Shown: piece by piece, positions 24,039 through 32,702 of the stretch
Layout of the letters: each line of letters begins with the position of its first letter
Position numbering within the stretch: position 1 is the stretch's first letter
Assembly: GCA_947629915.1 (NCBI GenBank)
Contig: CANRFN010000051.1
Location: forward strand, 1-33,178
Direction of reading: 5' to 3'
From: an uncultured Oscillospiraceae bacterium
GTDB taxonomy: Bacteria > Bacillota > Clostridia > Oscillospirales > Oscillospiraceae
Length of the DNA stretch: 33,178 nt
The notes under the pieces: model-generated
Database searches by the model: none
What the model saw: only the letters and a program-made list of their open reading frames with translations
What the model was told of the DNA's origin: nothing
Program-made: the position numbers and the translations under genes

Positions 24039-24488
24039 TCAGTCTCCTTCCTTGTCCCGGCACCGGTCGCCGGAAGCCAATGCTTTTTGTACCAGCCGAT
24101 CTAAGAACCCGTGAAAGGTTGTGAGCTCCTCCGGAGTGAAGCTGGAGGAGAGCCACTCATCCAGGCCGTCCAACCGGGACTTGGTCTGCTCCGCGGCATC
24201 CCGGCCCGCCTGGGTGATCACGATCCGCTTCAGGCGGCCGTCGTTCCTGTCTGCGGCGAACTCCACATAGCCCTTCTCGCAGAGCCGGGACAGCAGCCCC
24301 GTGGCGGTGGGGTGCTTGATGTTGAAGCGCTTCTCGATGTCGTGCTGGCAGGGGGGCGTGTCGCCGTGGGAGCTCAGGTAGCCCAGCAGAAAGGACTGCA
24401 TGCCCGTGATGCCCAGCTCCTGGGTGCTCTCATCGGCGATGCGGCTATAGCTGTTGTGGATGATCTTCAGCTTGTGCCCCAGCCGCAT
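24039..24488 (-). CDS. MarR family transcriptional regulator
   Basis: 149-residue winged-helix repressor. The DNA-binding core is visible as QHDIEKRFNIKHPTATGLLSRLCEKGYVEFAADRNDGRLKRIVIT (recognition helix, then the DxRxxR wing). AAAGGA precedes the ATG. It heads an operon with the two ABC exporter genes, the usual arrangement in which MarR represses exporter genes until it binds a drug or phenolic ligand. CGCATGCG, an 8-bp palindrome at 24554-24561 just downstream of the promoter, is a candidate operator. Confidence 0.93.
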   Translation of the reverse strand: MRLGHKLKIIHNSYSRIADESTQELGITGMQSFLLGYLSSHGDTPPCQHDIEKRFNIKHPTATGLLSRLCEKGYVEFAADRNDGRLKRIVITQAGRDAAEQTKSRLDGLDEWLSSSFTPEELTTFHGFLDRLVQKALASGDRCRDKEGD

Positions 24489-24565
24489 GGGACGGTCTTC
24501 CTTTGCCGTTTCTGATCACCTCTTGAAAAATGTAGCAAGCGACCTAGTTTCGTCGCATGCGTCAT

Positions 24566-24594
24566 ATTCTAGTGCGCGCTTGCGGAATCGTCAA
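24566..24594 (-). promoter_or_regulatory. Promoter of the marR-ABC operon
   Basis: On the minus strand TTGACG (24589-24594), a 17-base spacer and TAGAAT (24566-24571). The transcript would start just before the CGCATGCG palindrome, in a position suited to repression by MarR. Confidence 0.72.
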
Positions 24595-24872
24595 TAGTGA
24601 AAAGGGGAATATGCGGGGGATTCTTGCGGCGGGATTTGGTGATATTGCTGCGTGGCATTGAGGTGGGCGGGACGGGGTGCCTGTGGGAGGGGCTGGCGGC
24701 GATGAAACTGCTCCGGAGACCATCCGGCGGGCAGGTGAGGGAAAATCGTAGGACAAGGCGGGGATTTGAGGCCCAATTTTACGGGATTATAGGGAAAATA
24801 TACGCAGATTGCTATACAAAATTCTGTGATTGAGAAAGTACATTGATATTTGAAACGATCCGAAAATGCATC
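24595..24872. other. Non-coding stretch between two divergent operons
   Basis: No convincing gene. The part from 24770 to 24870 is A/T-rich and leads into the promoter at 24873. A short open frame (24597-24833) has no ribosome binding site or domain. Confidence 0.5.
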
Positions 24873-24901
24873 TAGACAAGATACTTTGAATGAGCTATAA
24901 T
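24873..24901 (+). promoter_or_regulatory. Strong promoter of the 24975 operon
   Basis: TAGACA (24873-24878), a 17-base spacer and a perfect TATAAT (24896-24901). One mismatch from consensus in total, the best promoter in the window. Confidence 0.8.
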
Positions 24902-24920
24902 GTGGAATGGAGATAAAAAC

Positions 24921-24944
24921 GCGTGCAGAGAGACATCTGCACGC
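24921..24944 (+). promoter_or_regulatory. Hairpin in the leader of the 24975 operon
   Basis: GCGTGCAG (24921-24928) pairs perfectly with CTGCACGC (24937-24944) around an 8-nt loop, beginning about 13 bases after the expected transcription start. It may protect the 5' end, or be a dyad operator. AGGAG follows it, but the nearest start codon with good spacing is farther on. Confidence 0.55.
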
Positions 24945-24974
24945 AGGAGACCGATCCACAGGGAGGGCGTGCGC

Positions 24975-25229
24975 ATGGGTATCGATCCGGCAGACTGGCT
25001 GGACCAGGAGATCCAGCTTCGAAACGCCGCGGCCAAAGCGGCTGCCGCTGCCGCCAACGCAGGTATGGCCCAGGCGAAGGCCGATGCGGCGAAGAGGGAG
25101 GCCGCAAAGAAGATGATCCTGGAGGGCGCGGACGACTGGGATATCCACTGGAAGGTCCGCCTCGATCTGGACGAAGTCCGGGAACTGCGGGCTGCCATGG
25201 GTGAGACGGAGGAGGGAAGCCAGATATGA
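24975..25229 (+). CDS. Small Rpn-tail-like protein heading an operon
   Basis: 84 residues; GGGAGGG is followed after seven bases by ATG at 24975. An alanine-rich helix (AAAKAAAAAANAGMAQAKADAAKREA, residues 18-43) leads into AKKMILEGADD...LDLDEVRELRAAM (44-75). Compared without gaps with the nuclease tail AKAMISDGADD...LDGKTVKKVRASM, 14 of 32 positions are identical. It thus has the helix-plus-small-domain layout of the Rpn tails but stands alone with a strong promoter. Its stop overlaps the next start (ATGA), so it is coupled to the RecG-like gene. It may be a free inhibitor or an oligomerisation module; the alternative is a short DNA-binding protein. Function is not established. Confidence 0.72.
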   Translation: MGIDPADWLDQEIQLRNAAAKAAAAAANAGMAQAKADAAKREAAKKMILEGADDWDIHWKVRLDLDEVRELRAAMGETEEGSQI

Positions 25230-26143
25230 TCCAATTGCCGGTTTCAGACCCGCGCCTCCTCTACGACAGAACCCCCATCCCGGAGGAGCGAGTCCCGCTG
25301 GAGGAGATTGACGACCTTTGTGAGCGGATGTATCAGTGCGCGTGCGCCCGCTGCCGGGACGATGCGCAGCGCCGGGAACAGGAGCGGGTTGCCCGCTGGC
25401 AGCTGGAGCAGTGGGGGATCCTGGTGCGCGGTGATGGGGAGTACCACCCCACCTACGCCTGGAAGCTCCTCACCGGGGACACAGACTGGCTGCTCCCGGA
25501 CGCCTATCTGCAGATGGCCCGTTTCCAAGGGAATACCCGGGCGCACTTCCTGGACCGAAAGGAGGCCCGGGGCCCCATCAATCAGCAGATCGAGGACGCC
25601 GTGATCTTCGTAAAGCGGCATATCGACCTGGGGGCCTGGGTGGACGGAGTCTTTCAGGTGGACTGCTATGAACTGCCCATGGACGGCGTCCGGGAGCTCA
25701 TCACCAACGCGGTGCTGCACCGGGCGTACTGGTCCCGGGGCGCCGTCCAGGTGGCCGTCTTTGAGGACCGCCTGGAGATCACCTCCCCCGGCGGGCTGTT
25801 TCCCAGCCAGACGAAAGACCGGCTGCTGGCGGGCTGTTCCCTTATCCAGAACAGCGCCATCGCGGCGGCGTTTCGGTACCTGCACCTGGTTGAGGGAATG
25901 GGCACCGGACTGCCACGGGCCTTTGCGGAGACCCGGCGGTACGGCCTGGGAGAGCCGGTGCTGGAGAACATCGGCACGTCTTTCCGGATCTCCATTCGCC
26001 GGAAACCTGTTGGGGAGGACCCGTCCGGTCCACGGGAGACCTCCGCGGCCAAAGAGGCGGAGCAGGAACAGATTGCCCGGCTGCAGCGGGAGAACGATGC
26101 CCTGCGCAAACGGGTGCGCTGCGCCGGATCCGGGTCGAGGTAG
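25226..26143 (+). CDS. RecG-like HATPase_c_4 protein lacking the AlbA_2 domain
   Basis: 305 residues, start overlapping the preceding stop. From about residue 60 it follows the layout of 'ATP-dependent DNA helicase RecG-related' proteins: GILVRGDGEYHPTYAWKLLTG, ARFQGNTRAHFLDRKEARGPINQQIEDAVIFVKRH, then the GHKL ATPase core GVRELITNAVLHRAYW (Glu157, Asn161) with FEDRLEITSPGGLF and EGMGTGLPRA. The N-terminal AlbA_2/Schlafen domain normally found is missing, replaced by a short charged segment. A basic, heptad-like C-terminal helix (EQEQIARLQRENDALRKRV) closes it. Such proteins are usually annotated as regulators and often occur in mobile or defence regions. The role here is unknown. Confidence 0.78.
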   Translation: MIQLPVSDPRLLYDRTPIPEERVPLEEIDDLCERMYQCACARCRDDAQRREQERVARWQLEQWGILVRGDGEYHPTYAWKLLTGDTDWLLPDAYLQMARFQGNTRAHFLDRKEARGPINQQIEDAVIFVKRHIDLGAWVDGVFQVDCYELPMDGVRELITNAVLHRAYWSRGAVQVAVFEDRLEITSPGGLFPSQTKDRLLAGCSLIQNSAIAAAFRYLHLVEGMGTGLPRAFAETRRYGLGEPVLENIGTSFRISIRRKPVGEDPSGPRETSAAKEAEQEQIARLQRENDALRKRVRCAGSGSR

Positions 26144-26202
26144 CCAATGTACCGCTCTGAGCTGGGAAATCCCAACCCAGGGACTTGAGAGGGGAAAACT
26201 CA

Positions 26203-27317
26203 ATGCGTTGTTTCAACACGGAAGCAATATGCGTACCAGAAAAGCATTACCTGGTCGATGTGAGCGCAAAAGCCAGGCAGATCATAACTACACTCATAGA
26301 CAAGCACGAGTACTTTGCGATGAACCGGCCACGGCAATACGGGAAAACCAGCATGTTGGCACAACTGGAGGAGATGCGGTACCCAGTTATTATGTGCTGA
26401 GCGTCTCTTTTCAGGATACCGGGCAGGCGGAGTTCGCCGATGACGGGGCATTTGTCTCGTACTTTATAGACCTGCTTTCCGAAGCGATGCGGGACGTTGG
26501 CTGCCCAGATTCGCTTGTGGAAATGTGGAATGATCCCACAACGCTGGGGGAATCTTGGGGCAAATCTTTCAGCTATCTTCGCAGGAAAATCAGGGAGCTT
26601 TGCAAGGAGGCGGAGCGACCGATTGTGCTCATGATTGACGAAGTGGACTGTGCCTCGAATCACCAGGTTTTCATGAGTTTCCTCGGAACGCTCCGCGAGA
26701 ACTACATTGCCTCACGGAAGAAGAACAGTCGGGAAGCTTCGTTTCAGAGTGTCATCCTGGCGGGTGTCACGGACATCAAAAGCCTAAGCGGAAAGAGCGG
26801 GCCAGGAGAGGAGCATTGCCTGAACAGCCCTTGGAACATCGCGGCAGATTTCCAGGTGGACATGAGCTTTTCCACGGAGGAGATTGCCGGGATGCTCCAG
26901 GAATATGAGGCAGATCACCGTACGGGAATGGATGTATCTGCCGTGAGCCAGGAGATTCGCAGACTCACGTCTGGATATCCGTTCCTGGTGAGCTGGCTGT
27001 GCAAGCAGCTGGACGAACAGATCAAGAATTGGACCGTGGAAGGAGTGCGGATGGCAGGGGATGCCTTCCAGGTGATCCCAAATTCGCTCTCAGATCACAT
27101 TCGATGGAATGTGGAAGAGTATCCGAATTTAAAGGAAGAACTGGCACAGATCCTGCTGTATGGCAAGGAATACACTTTTGCCCCGCCGCAGCCTGAGACG
27201 AAGCGTGGAATCACATGTGGGATTTTTGCAGAGGGCGATGGAAACCGCGTGAAAATTTCCAACTTGCTGTTTGAGCGCTTCCTCACCCGATACATCATCG
27301 ATGGTGTGCGGCAGTAA
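26203..27317 (+). pseudogene. AAA-ATPase-like protein, frameshifted and lacking its nuclease domain
   Basis: Starts at ATG 26203 behind GAGGGG. The N-terminus is typical of the AAA-ATPase-like family: HYLVDVSAKARQIITTLIDK, YFAMNRPRQYGKTSML (P-loop). The frame ends at TGA 26398-26400, while YYVLSVSFQDTG and the rest (Walker B-like VLMIDEVDCASN, then FQVDMSFSTEEI, SGYPFLVSWLCKQLD, ISNLLFERFLTRYII) continue in another frame from about 26385 to 27317. One indel near 26380-26395 repairs it. The combined protein would have about 370 residues; full-length relatives usually continue into a PD-(D/E)XK nuclease domain, absent here. Third gene of the 24975 operon, 59 bases after the RecG-like gene. Confidence 0.78.
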
Positions 27318-27396
27318 TCCCATAGCAAGGGGGATCTGGATCGAGGGATTGAGCCGAATCCAGGGCGAGGCCGAGGCCAACGGAGAATAGAACAAG

Positions 27397-27441
27397 AGAT
27401 CCGGACAGAGCCGGGCGATATGCCCGGCTCTGTCCGGATCT
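27397..27441 (+). terminator. Terminator between the AAA-ATPase and sbcC
   Basis: A perfect 20-bp stem, arms 27397-27416 and 27422-27441, with a GATAT loop, followed by TATTGTTTT. The stem is symmetrical and lies between convergent genes, so it may also serve sbcC. Confidence 0.88.
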
Positions 27442-27474
27442 TATTGTTTTCACGTTTCAGACCGCTCTGCTCTC

Positions 27475-30400
27475 TCAGACGCCGTGGTCCACGGTGAGGG
27501 TGCTGCCCTTCTGGGTCTTCTTCACCTGGATCTGCTGGGGGATCTCGCCCTTGAGCTCCTCTCTGTGGCTGATCACACCCACCAGTTTCCCGCTGCCGGT
27601 GAGGTTTTGGAGGATGTCCAGGGCGCTCTGGATGGAGTGGGCGTCCAGAGTGCCGAAGCCCTCGTCCAGAAACAGGGCCTCCATCTGGATGCCGCCGCTG
27701 CGGGAGGAGACCAGATCGGAGAGGCCCAAGGCCAGGCTCAGGGAGGCCTTGAAGCTCTCGCCGCCGGACAGGGTGCCCACGGGACGCCGCCGGCCGGTGA
27801 AGTTGTCCAGCACCTCCAGGTCCAGGAAGGTGTTGGCCCCGGTGGCGCTCTCCTTGCGGAAGAGCTGGAATTGGTGATCGGACATGGGCAGGAGCCTGCG
27901 GTTGGCCGCCTGGATGATGCCGTCAAAACCGGCGGCCTGGACGTACTGCTCCAGGCGGACCCGGGCGCCGGAGACCTTGCCCTGGGTCATGTCATAGAGG
28001 CGTTTCGCTACATCGTACTCCTGAGACCACTTCTGCAGGGGCGCCTGGAGGGCCTGGATGTCCTGTCCCTTGCCGGCGTTGGTTTGGGCGCGGTTTTGGG
28101 CGGTGTTCTTCTGCCGCTGGAGGTCCGTCACCTTGGCCTGCTGGGCTTGCCGGGCCCGCTGGATGGCACCGAGATCCTGGAGCTCCTTGCCCGCGGCGTC
28201 CTCGGCGCTCTGGGCCAGCTGGTCTGCGTTGGACTGCACCGCGGTGTAGTACGCCTGGATTTCCCGCTGCTCTTTGGCCATGGCGGTCTCGGTGGAGACG
28301 CAGGCCAGGAAGTCGTCCAGGCCCTTGAAGTGGTGCTCCGCCAGTTTGGCGTCCAGGGCTTGCTTCTGGGCGGCCTCCCTCTGCCGCTGGTCCTCTAAGG
28401 AGGCATTCAGGGTGGCCAGGGTGCTCCGCAGGGTGGTGAGGGCCTTGGATGCCGCCTCACTGTCTCTCTGGGCCCGCTCATGCCGCGCCGTGATGGCATC
28501 GCTCTGGGCCTGGAACCTGGCCTTGTCCTTCTTTGCCTCTGCGGCGCTGGCATAGGGCAGCTTCTCCAGGGGCTCCAAGGCGGTGCGGTTTTCCGTGAGG
28601 GCGGTCTCGTTCTTGTGCACGTCATCGGTGAGCTGGCTCCGCCTGTCCTGCAGGGCCTTTGTCTCCGGGCCCTGGGCGTTCTGGAGGGCGCCGGACGCAT
28701 TATCCAGTTCTCTCACGTCTATCTGCAGTGCCACGATCCTGTCTAGGAGAGCCAGAATCTGCTGGCTTGTCTCGTTCCGGCAATCTGCCAGCTTCGCCTT
28801 CAGATCGGCGAGAGACAGGTGCTCCGGCAGTGTCTCCCCGAGCCAGGTGGCGGCATCTCTCCGAAGGGTAGCCTCCGCGTTTTGAACATCAGTGTCAGCA
28901 CTGGAGGCTTTCTTCAGGGCTGCTTCCTTGTTTTTGCGGGCGGCCTCTTCCGCCTCTTGAAGGGCCTTTAGGGCATCTTCAGAGACGGAGTCCGCCGGCA
29001 ATACCGCCGGGCTGGGGTGGTGGGTGGAGCCGCAGACCGGGCAGGGCTTTCCCTCCTCCAGCTGCCGGGCCAGGATGCCGGCGCGGCAGTAGTCCAGGGC
29101 CTTCTCGGTGTTGGAGCGCTTTTCAGTGGCTGCATTCAGAACATCCCAGGCCTTTTGCAGGGCGGTTTGCGCCGTGTCCGATGCTTTCTGCTTCCGCTCC
29201 AAGGCGGGGAAGTCTTTGGTGAGAAGATATTCCACTTTTCCTGCCTGATCTTCTGCCTGCTGGAGAGCGTTTTTCGCGTTGGCCAGATCCACCGGGCTGT
29301 TCTGCAGCTGCTGGGTACGCTCCTGGAGGTCCTGGATCTTTTTCTGCAGAGCCGCCTCCTCCTGGTCCAGGGCGGTCTGCCGTCCGGCAAAGCCCTGGGC
29401 CTCCCGCTGGAGGGTGCGGATGGCGCTGCGGAGGGTGTCCCTGCGGCCGTACCCCGGGAGGTCCTTCTCAATCTGGGCCGCCTGCTGCCGGTACTGCTCC
29501 GCCTCCGGCAGGGCCTCGGCGGCGCGGGCCAGCTCTTCCTGGGCGGCCTGCTCTCTGGAGATGGCGGCGGGTAGTTTGCGCTCCTCCTGTGCGATGCTGG
29601 CCTCCGTGTCCGAGACCTGCTTCTGCTGGGCTCTCCAGAGATCGTACGGGGGCTTCCCCTCCCGGGTGGCCTCCTGGTTCCGCTGGAGGCGCAGCTCCCG
29701 GTCCTGGATCTCCGCCTTCCGGGCCTCTAGCTTCTGCTGCTCGGCTTGCAGGTCCAGATGGCGCTGGACGATCTTGTTGTCCGCTGCCACGGTGGCCTCC
29801 TGGGCGATGAGCCCCTGCAGGACATTGTTCTCCGTGGTATAGGCCTGGTCCAAGGCCTCGGTCCGCTGGGTGTCCTCAAGCACCAGGGCCTGGATGAGTG
29901 CCTCCATGGCATCGATGTCCATATCCAGGATGAGCTCGCTCTTCTTGGCCTGGAACTGCTCCAATTCGGCGGCCATGGGGCTCTCCATGGGCGCCTTCAC
30001 GTCCATCAGGTGCTGGTGGATGCTCCGCTGGGTCTCCGCCTTGCCCCGCTGGCTGTCGTCCTGATACTTCTTCAGCACATCCGCCAGGCGGTTATAGCCG
30101 TCTGTGAGGAAGATGTTCCGGAGAATCTTCTCCCGGTCCTTGGTGTTGGTGTTCAGGAGATTCAGAAACTCCCCCTGGGCGATCATGGCGATCTGCTTGA
30201 ACTGGTCTGCATCGATGTTGAGCAGCTGGACGATGAGGGGATCCACTTTCTTGGTGCCCTCCACCGGGACGCCGTCTGCCGGGGTGAAGACCACTCTGCT
30301 GTCCTCCACCTGGTCCTTGGCGCCCCTCCGCTTGGCGGGGCGGACGAAGGTGGGGGTGCGGTGGATGGTGTACTCTTTCCCCTGGTGGGTGAAGCGGAGC

Positions 30401-30645
30401 TCCACATAGCTGCGGGTGTTGGGGTCCGCGTACTCACTCCTCAGGTTGTCTACCCCCTTGTACTGGCCGCTGGTTCGGCCATAGAGGGCAAAGCAGATGG
30501 CATCGAAAATGGTGGTCTTGCCGGCGCCGGTGTCCCCCGTGATGAGAAACAGCCCCCGGCCCTGCTGCTCAAATTCCGGGAAGGAGATGGAGACCTTGTC
30601 CGGATAGGGCCCAAAGGCAGATATGGTGAGCTCAATCGGTTTCAT
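27475..30645 (-). CDS. sbcC: Exonuclease subunit SbcC (Rad50-like)
   Basis: 1056-residue SMC-like ATPase. With SbcD it forms a nuclease that opens DNA hairpins and cruciforms and processes blocked ends. Walker A GDTGAGKTT (37-45) is near the N-terminus. Long coiled coils run from about 180 to 900, interrupted by the zinc hook KPCPVCGS (about 533-540). The ABC signature LSGGESFKASL (about 957) and Walker B ALFLDEGFGTLD (about 988) are at the C-terminus. Size and order are normal for the family. Its start overlaps the end of sbcD by 14 bases, the standard sbcDC arrangement. Palindromes and inverted repeats elsewhere in the window are potential substrates for this complex. Confidence 0.97.
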   Translation of the reverse strand: MKPIELTISAFGPYPDKVSISFPEFEQQGRGLFLITGDTGAGKTTIFDAICFALYGRTSGQYKGVDNLRSEYADPNTRSYVELRFTHQGKEYTIHRTPTFVRPAKRRGAKDQVEDSRVVFTPADGVPVEGTKKVDPLIVQLLNIDADQFKQIAMIAQGEFLNLLNTNTKDREKILRNIFLTDGYNRLADVLKKYQDDSQRGKAETQRSIHQHLMDVKAPMESPMAAELEQFQAKKSELILDMDIDAMEALIQALVLEDTQRTEALDQAYTTENNVLQGLIAQEATVAADNKIVQRHLDLQAEQQKLEARKAEIQDRELRLQRNQEATREGKPPYDLWRAQQKQVSDTEASIAQEERKLPAAISREQAAQEELARAAEALPEAEQYRQQAAQIEKDLPGYGRRDTLRSAIRTLQREAQGFAGRQTALDQEEAALQKKIQDLQERTQQLQNSPVDLANAKNALQQAEDQAGKVEYLLTKDFPALERKQKASDTAQTALQKAWDVLNAATEKRSNTEKALDYCRAGILARQLEEGKPCPVCGSTHHPSPAVLPADSVSEDALKALQEAEEAARKNKEAALKKASSADTDVQNAEATLRRDAATWLGETLPEHLSLADLKAKLADCRNETSQQILALLDRIVALQIDVRELDNASGALQNAQGPETKALQDRRSQLTDDVHKNETALTENRTALEPLEKLPYASAAEAKKDKARFQAQSDAITARHERAQRDSEAASKALTTLRSTLATLNASLEDQRQREAAQKQALDAKLAEHHFKGLDDFLACVSTETAMAKEQREIQAYYTAVQSNADQLAQSAEDAAGKELQDLGAIQRARQAQQAKVTDLQRQKNTAQNRAQTNAGKGQDIQALQAPLQKWSQEYDVAKRLYDMTQGKVSGARVRLEQYVQAAGFDGIIQAANRRLLPMSDHQFQLFRKESATGANTFLDLEVLDNFTGRRRPVGTLSGGESFKASLSLALGLSDLVSSRSGGIQMEALFLDEGFGTLDAHSIQSALDILQNLTGSGKLVGVISHREELKGEIPQQIQVKKTQKGSTLTVDHGV

Positions 30646-31789
30646 GGAGAATGCCCGCCTCCTTTGCCGCTCTCTGCATCAGCGCCATCTCGGCATCGGT
30701 GATGTCTGTGCCGTAGATGAGGTGATAGAAGTCTGTGATGAGCTGCTCAAAGCTCTTGGTGTCCTCCGGCAGGACGATGTCCCCCTCCAGGACGGCCTGC
30801 CTGTCCCGCTCGTAGTCGATGCTCACGGTGCGGGGGTAGTATTGCTGGAGGATGCCCATGGCGTTGTCTATGGGGGTCTCATCCGTGAGAGTGACGTAGA
30901 TGTAGTCCTCCGGGTCCGCGATGTGCTCCGGCCTGAGCAGCTGCTCCAGCCGCCCCTTGATGTGCCGGAGGTCCCGCATGGGGGTGAGAGGGAGTTCCTT
31001 GATGTCCACCTTCCCCTTGGGCCCCATGGTTACCAAGGTGGCGGTTTTCTTGTGGTCCACTTCAGACAGGGAGTACTTCAGGGGAGAGCCGGCGTACCGC
31101 ACCTCCGGCCGGCCGATGGCCTGGGCGGAGTGGATGTGGCCCAGCGCCACATAGTCTATGCCATCGAAGGCGTGGGAAGAGATCCGCTCGATGGTGCCCA
31201 CGTTCCGGGTGGAGGAGGACTCCGAGCCGCCGAGGTCCGGGTCTTTCCCGCCATCGGTAACGAACTGATGGGCCAGAAGAACATTGCGGACGGAGGTGTC
31301 CATGCCGGCATCTTCCAGGGCAGTCCGGACGGCGTCATCATAGTTGGCGATCTCCGCGTCCGGGTGGTATGCCCGCACCTGGGACGCCTTCACGAAGGGG
31401 AGCAGGTAGAAGTTCACGGGCCCGTACTGGTCTTCGATGGTGACGGGCTCCAGCTTACCGCGGTACACCCCTTCCACATAGACGCCGCTGTTGCGGAAGA
31501 GGGAACTGCCGAAGTGGACGCGGTCGTCCGAGTCGTGGTTGCCGGAGATCAGAAAGACCTTGATGCGCCGCTCCGCCAGGGCGCTGAGAAACTGGTCCAG
31601 GAGGCGGACCGCGCCCTCCGGGGGGATGGGCCTGTCGTAGAGATCGCCGGCCAGGAGAACGGCATCCGCCTTCTCCTGTTCGGCCAGCCGGATGACCTCG
31701 TCCAGGATGTACTTCTGGTCCTCCAGGAGATCGAAGTCGTTGAGGCTCCGCCCCAGGTGCAGGTCTGAAAGGTGAAGGAAAACCACCAT
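30632..31789 (-). CDS. sbcD: Exonuclease subunit SbcD (Mre11-like)
   Basis: 385-residue metallophosphoesterase nuclease, the catalytic partner of SbcC. Start at 31789 chosen because AGGA lies six bases upstream and the protein then begins MVVFLHLSDLHLG. All phosphoesterase motifs are visible: LSDLHLG, AGDLYDRP, SGNHDS, LLAHQF and ALGHIHSAQ, which provide the two-metal site. The C-terminal part with the capping domain is complete. First gene of the operon with sbcC. Confidence 0.97.
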   Translation of the reverse strand: MVVFLHLSDLHLGRSLNDFDLLEDQKYILDEVIRLAEQEKADAVLLAGDLYDRPIPPEGAVRLLDQFLSALAERRIKVFLISGNHDSDDRVHFGSSLFRNSGVYVEGVYRGKLEPVTIEDQYGPVNFYLLPFVKASQVRAYHPDAEIANYDDAVRTALEDAGMDTSVRNVLLAHQFVTDGGKDPDLGGSESSSTRNVGTIERISSHAFDGIDYVALGHIHSAQAIGRPEVRYAGSPLKYSLSEVDHKKTATLVTMGPKGKVDIKELPLTPMRDLRHIKGRLEQLLRPEHIADPEDYIYVTLTDETPIDNAMGILQQYYPRTVSIDYERDRQAVLEGDIVLPEDTKSFEQLITDFYHLIYGTDITDAEMALMQRAAKEAGILHETD

Positions 31790-31879
31790 ATCACGTCCTT
31801 TTCTGTATTTTTGTGCGCATATGGACACTTGGGGGACTGCTTTGCTGCCTGGAGGGGTCTCCAGGGATCATACTCCGGT

Positions 31880-31907
31880 ATTGTACCACAGGTTTTGCCG
31901 TTGTGCA
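31880..31907 (-). promoter_or_regulatory. Likely promoter of sbcDC
   Basis: On the minus strand TGCACA (31902-31907), a 16-base spacer ending in TGTGG, and TACAAT (31880-31885). The -10 region is good, partly of the extended type; the -35 matches 4 of 6. Confidence 0.45.
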
Positions 31908-31951
31908 CGGGCAGTTGTAACTTTTTGGCGCTTCCTGTGGAATCAGCAAGG

Positions 31952-31985
31952 AAAAAGCCGCAGAAGAGCATGGCCCTCCTGCGGC
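31952..31985 (-). terminator. Terminator of the nucleotidyltransferase gene
   Basis: On the minus strand GCCGCAGGAG and CTCTTCTGCGGC form a stem followed by TTTTTCC. It lies 18 bases after the nucleotidyltransferase stop and separates that operon from sbcDC. Confidence 0.82.
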
Positions 31986-32003
31986 GGAAGCTGGTTTGTG
32001 GAG

Positions 32004-32345
32004 TTAGACTGGGATGGGGATCCCCTCCCGCTGGATGTTCTGGAAGAAGGGCAGAACAGGCAGCCAATGATGATAGAAGGCGCGGTTCTCCACGATGGGG
32101 GAGATCAGAATGCCGTGCTCTACCAGCAGATCGCCTGCCACATTGGCCACCGCCCGCTGCCGGTCTGCGATCTCCTGCCGGGAGGCGTCCACCAGGATCA
32201 GGACGTCCAGATCTGAGCCGTATTCCGCATCGCTCCGGGCGTATGAGCCGAAGAGAATGGGCTGCAAGGTCTCCCCTGGGAAGAGCGGTGCCATGTCTGC
32301 ACACAGTTTGGAGAGGATCTCCGGGATCTGGTCTGTGATATCCAT
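32004..32345 (-). CDS. MNT-type nucleotidyltransferase domain protein
   Basis: 113 residues, one domain of the minimal nucleotidyltransferase family. The signature G-S-x10-D-x-D is present as GSYARSDAEYGSDLDVLIL, giving the two metal-binding aspartates. AGGAGGT precedes the ATG by seven bases. Such proteins are commonly the antitoxin of HEPN-MNT pairs, adding AMP to the HEPN ribonuclease. No HEPN gene (R-x4-6-H motif) follows; a terminator comes instead. The gene starts six bases after the 32352 open frame, whose last codons AGG-AGG-TGA form its ribosome binding site. That partner is not a recognisable HEPN protein, so this is either an orphan or a different pairing. Confidence 0.85.
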   Translation of the reverse strand: MDITDQIPEILSKLCADMAPLFPGETLQPILFGSYARSDAEYGSDLDVLILVDASRQEIADRQRAVANVAGDLLVEHGILISPIVENRAFYHHWLPVLPFFQNIQREGIPIPV

Positions 32346-32351
32346 GCGGTT

Positions 32352-32702
32352 TCACCTCCTGCAAACAGGGAAGAATCGTATAGATGCGATTGAAAGCATA
32401 TAATGATATTCAAAGCAAACTTTTGGAATAATAATTAGCCTGTGATCGTTGCCGTCAGACAGAGATTGTAGATCGGCATATACATCTGATAGGGCACTAT
32501 TACCAGGCACCATATCAATATAGGCAACTACATAGTCTTCTTCTCGATTCAAGATCTCATACGCACTTTCATAAAACTCTTGATTTCCACCTACAAACAC
32601 ACTATTAGGCATAGCTCCACCAGGATAAGCTGCATTGAGTAAAACATGGCCTAGCGAGTCTCGTGCATCCTCAAAAAGGTACCACACTTGCGAGCACCTC
32701 AA
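32352..32702 (-). CDS. Unknown protein, second half of a split gene
   Basis: 116 residues from TTG at 32702, overlapping the preceding frame by 32 bases with no clear ribosome binding site. It is probably the continuation of the 32671-33066 frame after a one-base shift: IEVLASV and then WYLFEDARDSLGHVLLNAAY would join smoothly. Family not recognised. It is acidic (REEDYVVAYIDMVPG) and codes in clearly A/T-richer DNA than the rest of the window, which suggests recent acquisition. The last codons supply the ribosome binding site of the nucleotidyltransferase gene. Confidence 0.5.
   Translation of the reverse strand: MRCSQVWYLFEDARDSLGHVLLNAAYPGGAMPNSVFVGGNQEFYESAYEILNREEDYVVAYIDMVPGNSALSDVYADLQSLSDGNDHRLIIIPKVCFEYHYMLSIASIRFFPVCRR

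Noticed and set aside
22359..24104. Long plus-strand open frames opposite the ABC, SbcC and lipoprotein genes
   Set aside because: Typical side effect of GC-rich coding DNA; low-complexity His/Gly/Val-rich translations without domains, while the minus-strand genes are unmistakable.
24597..24833. A 78-codon plus-strand gene between the two operons
   Set aside because: It begins inside the marR promoter region without a ribosome binding site, and its translation is arginine/glycine-rich noise.
26380..26400. Programmed frameshift in the AAA-ATPase gene
   Set aside because: No slippery heptamer or downstream structure is visible; a simple indel is more likely.
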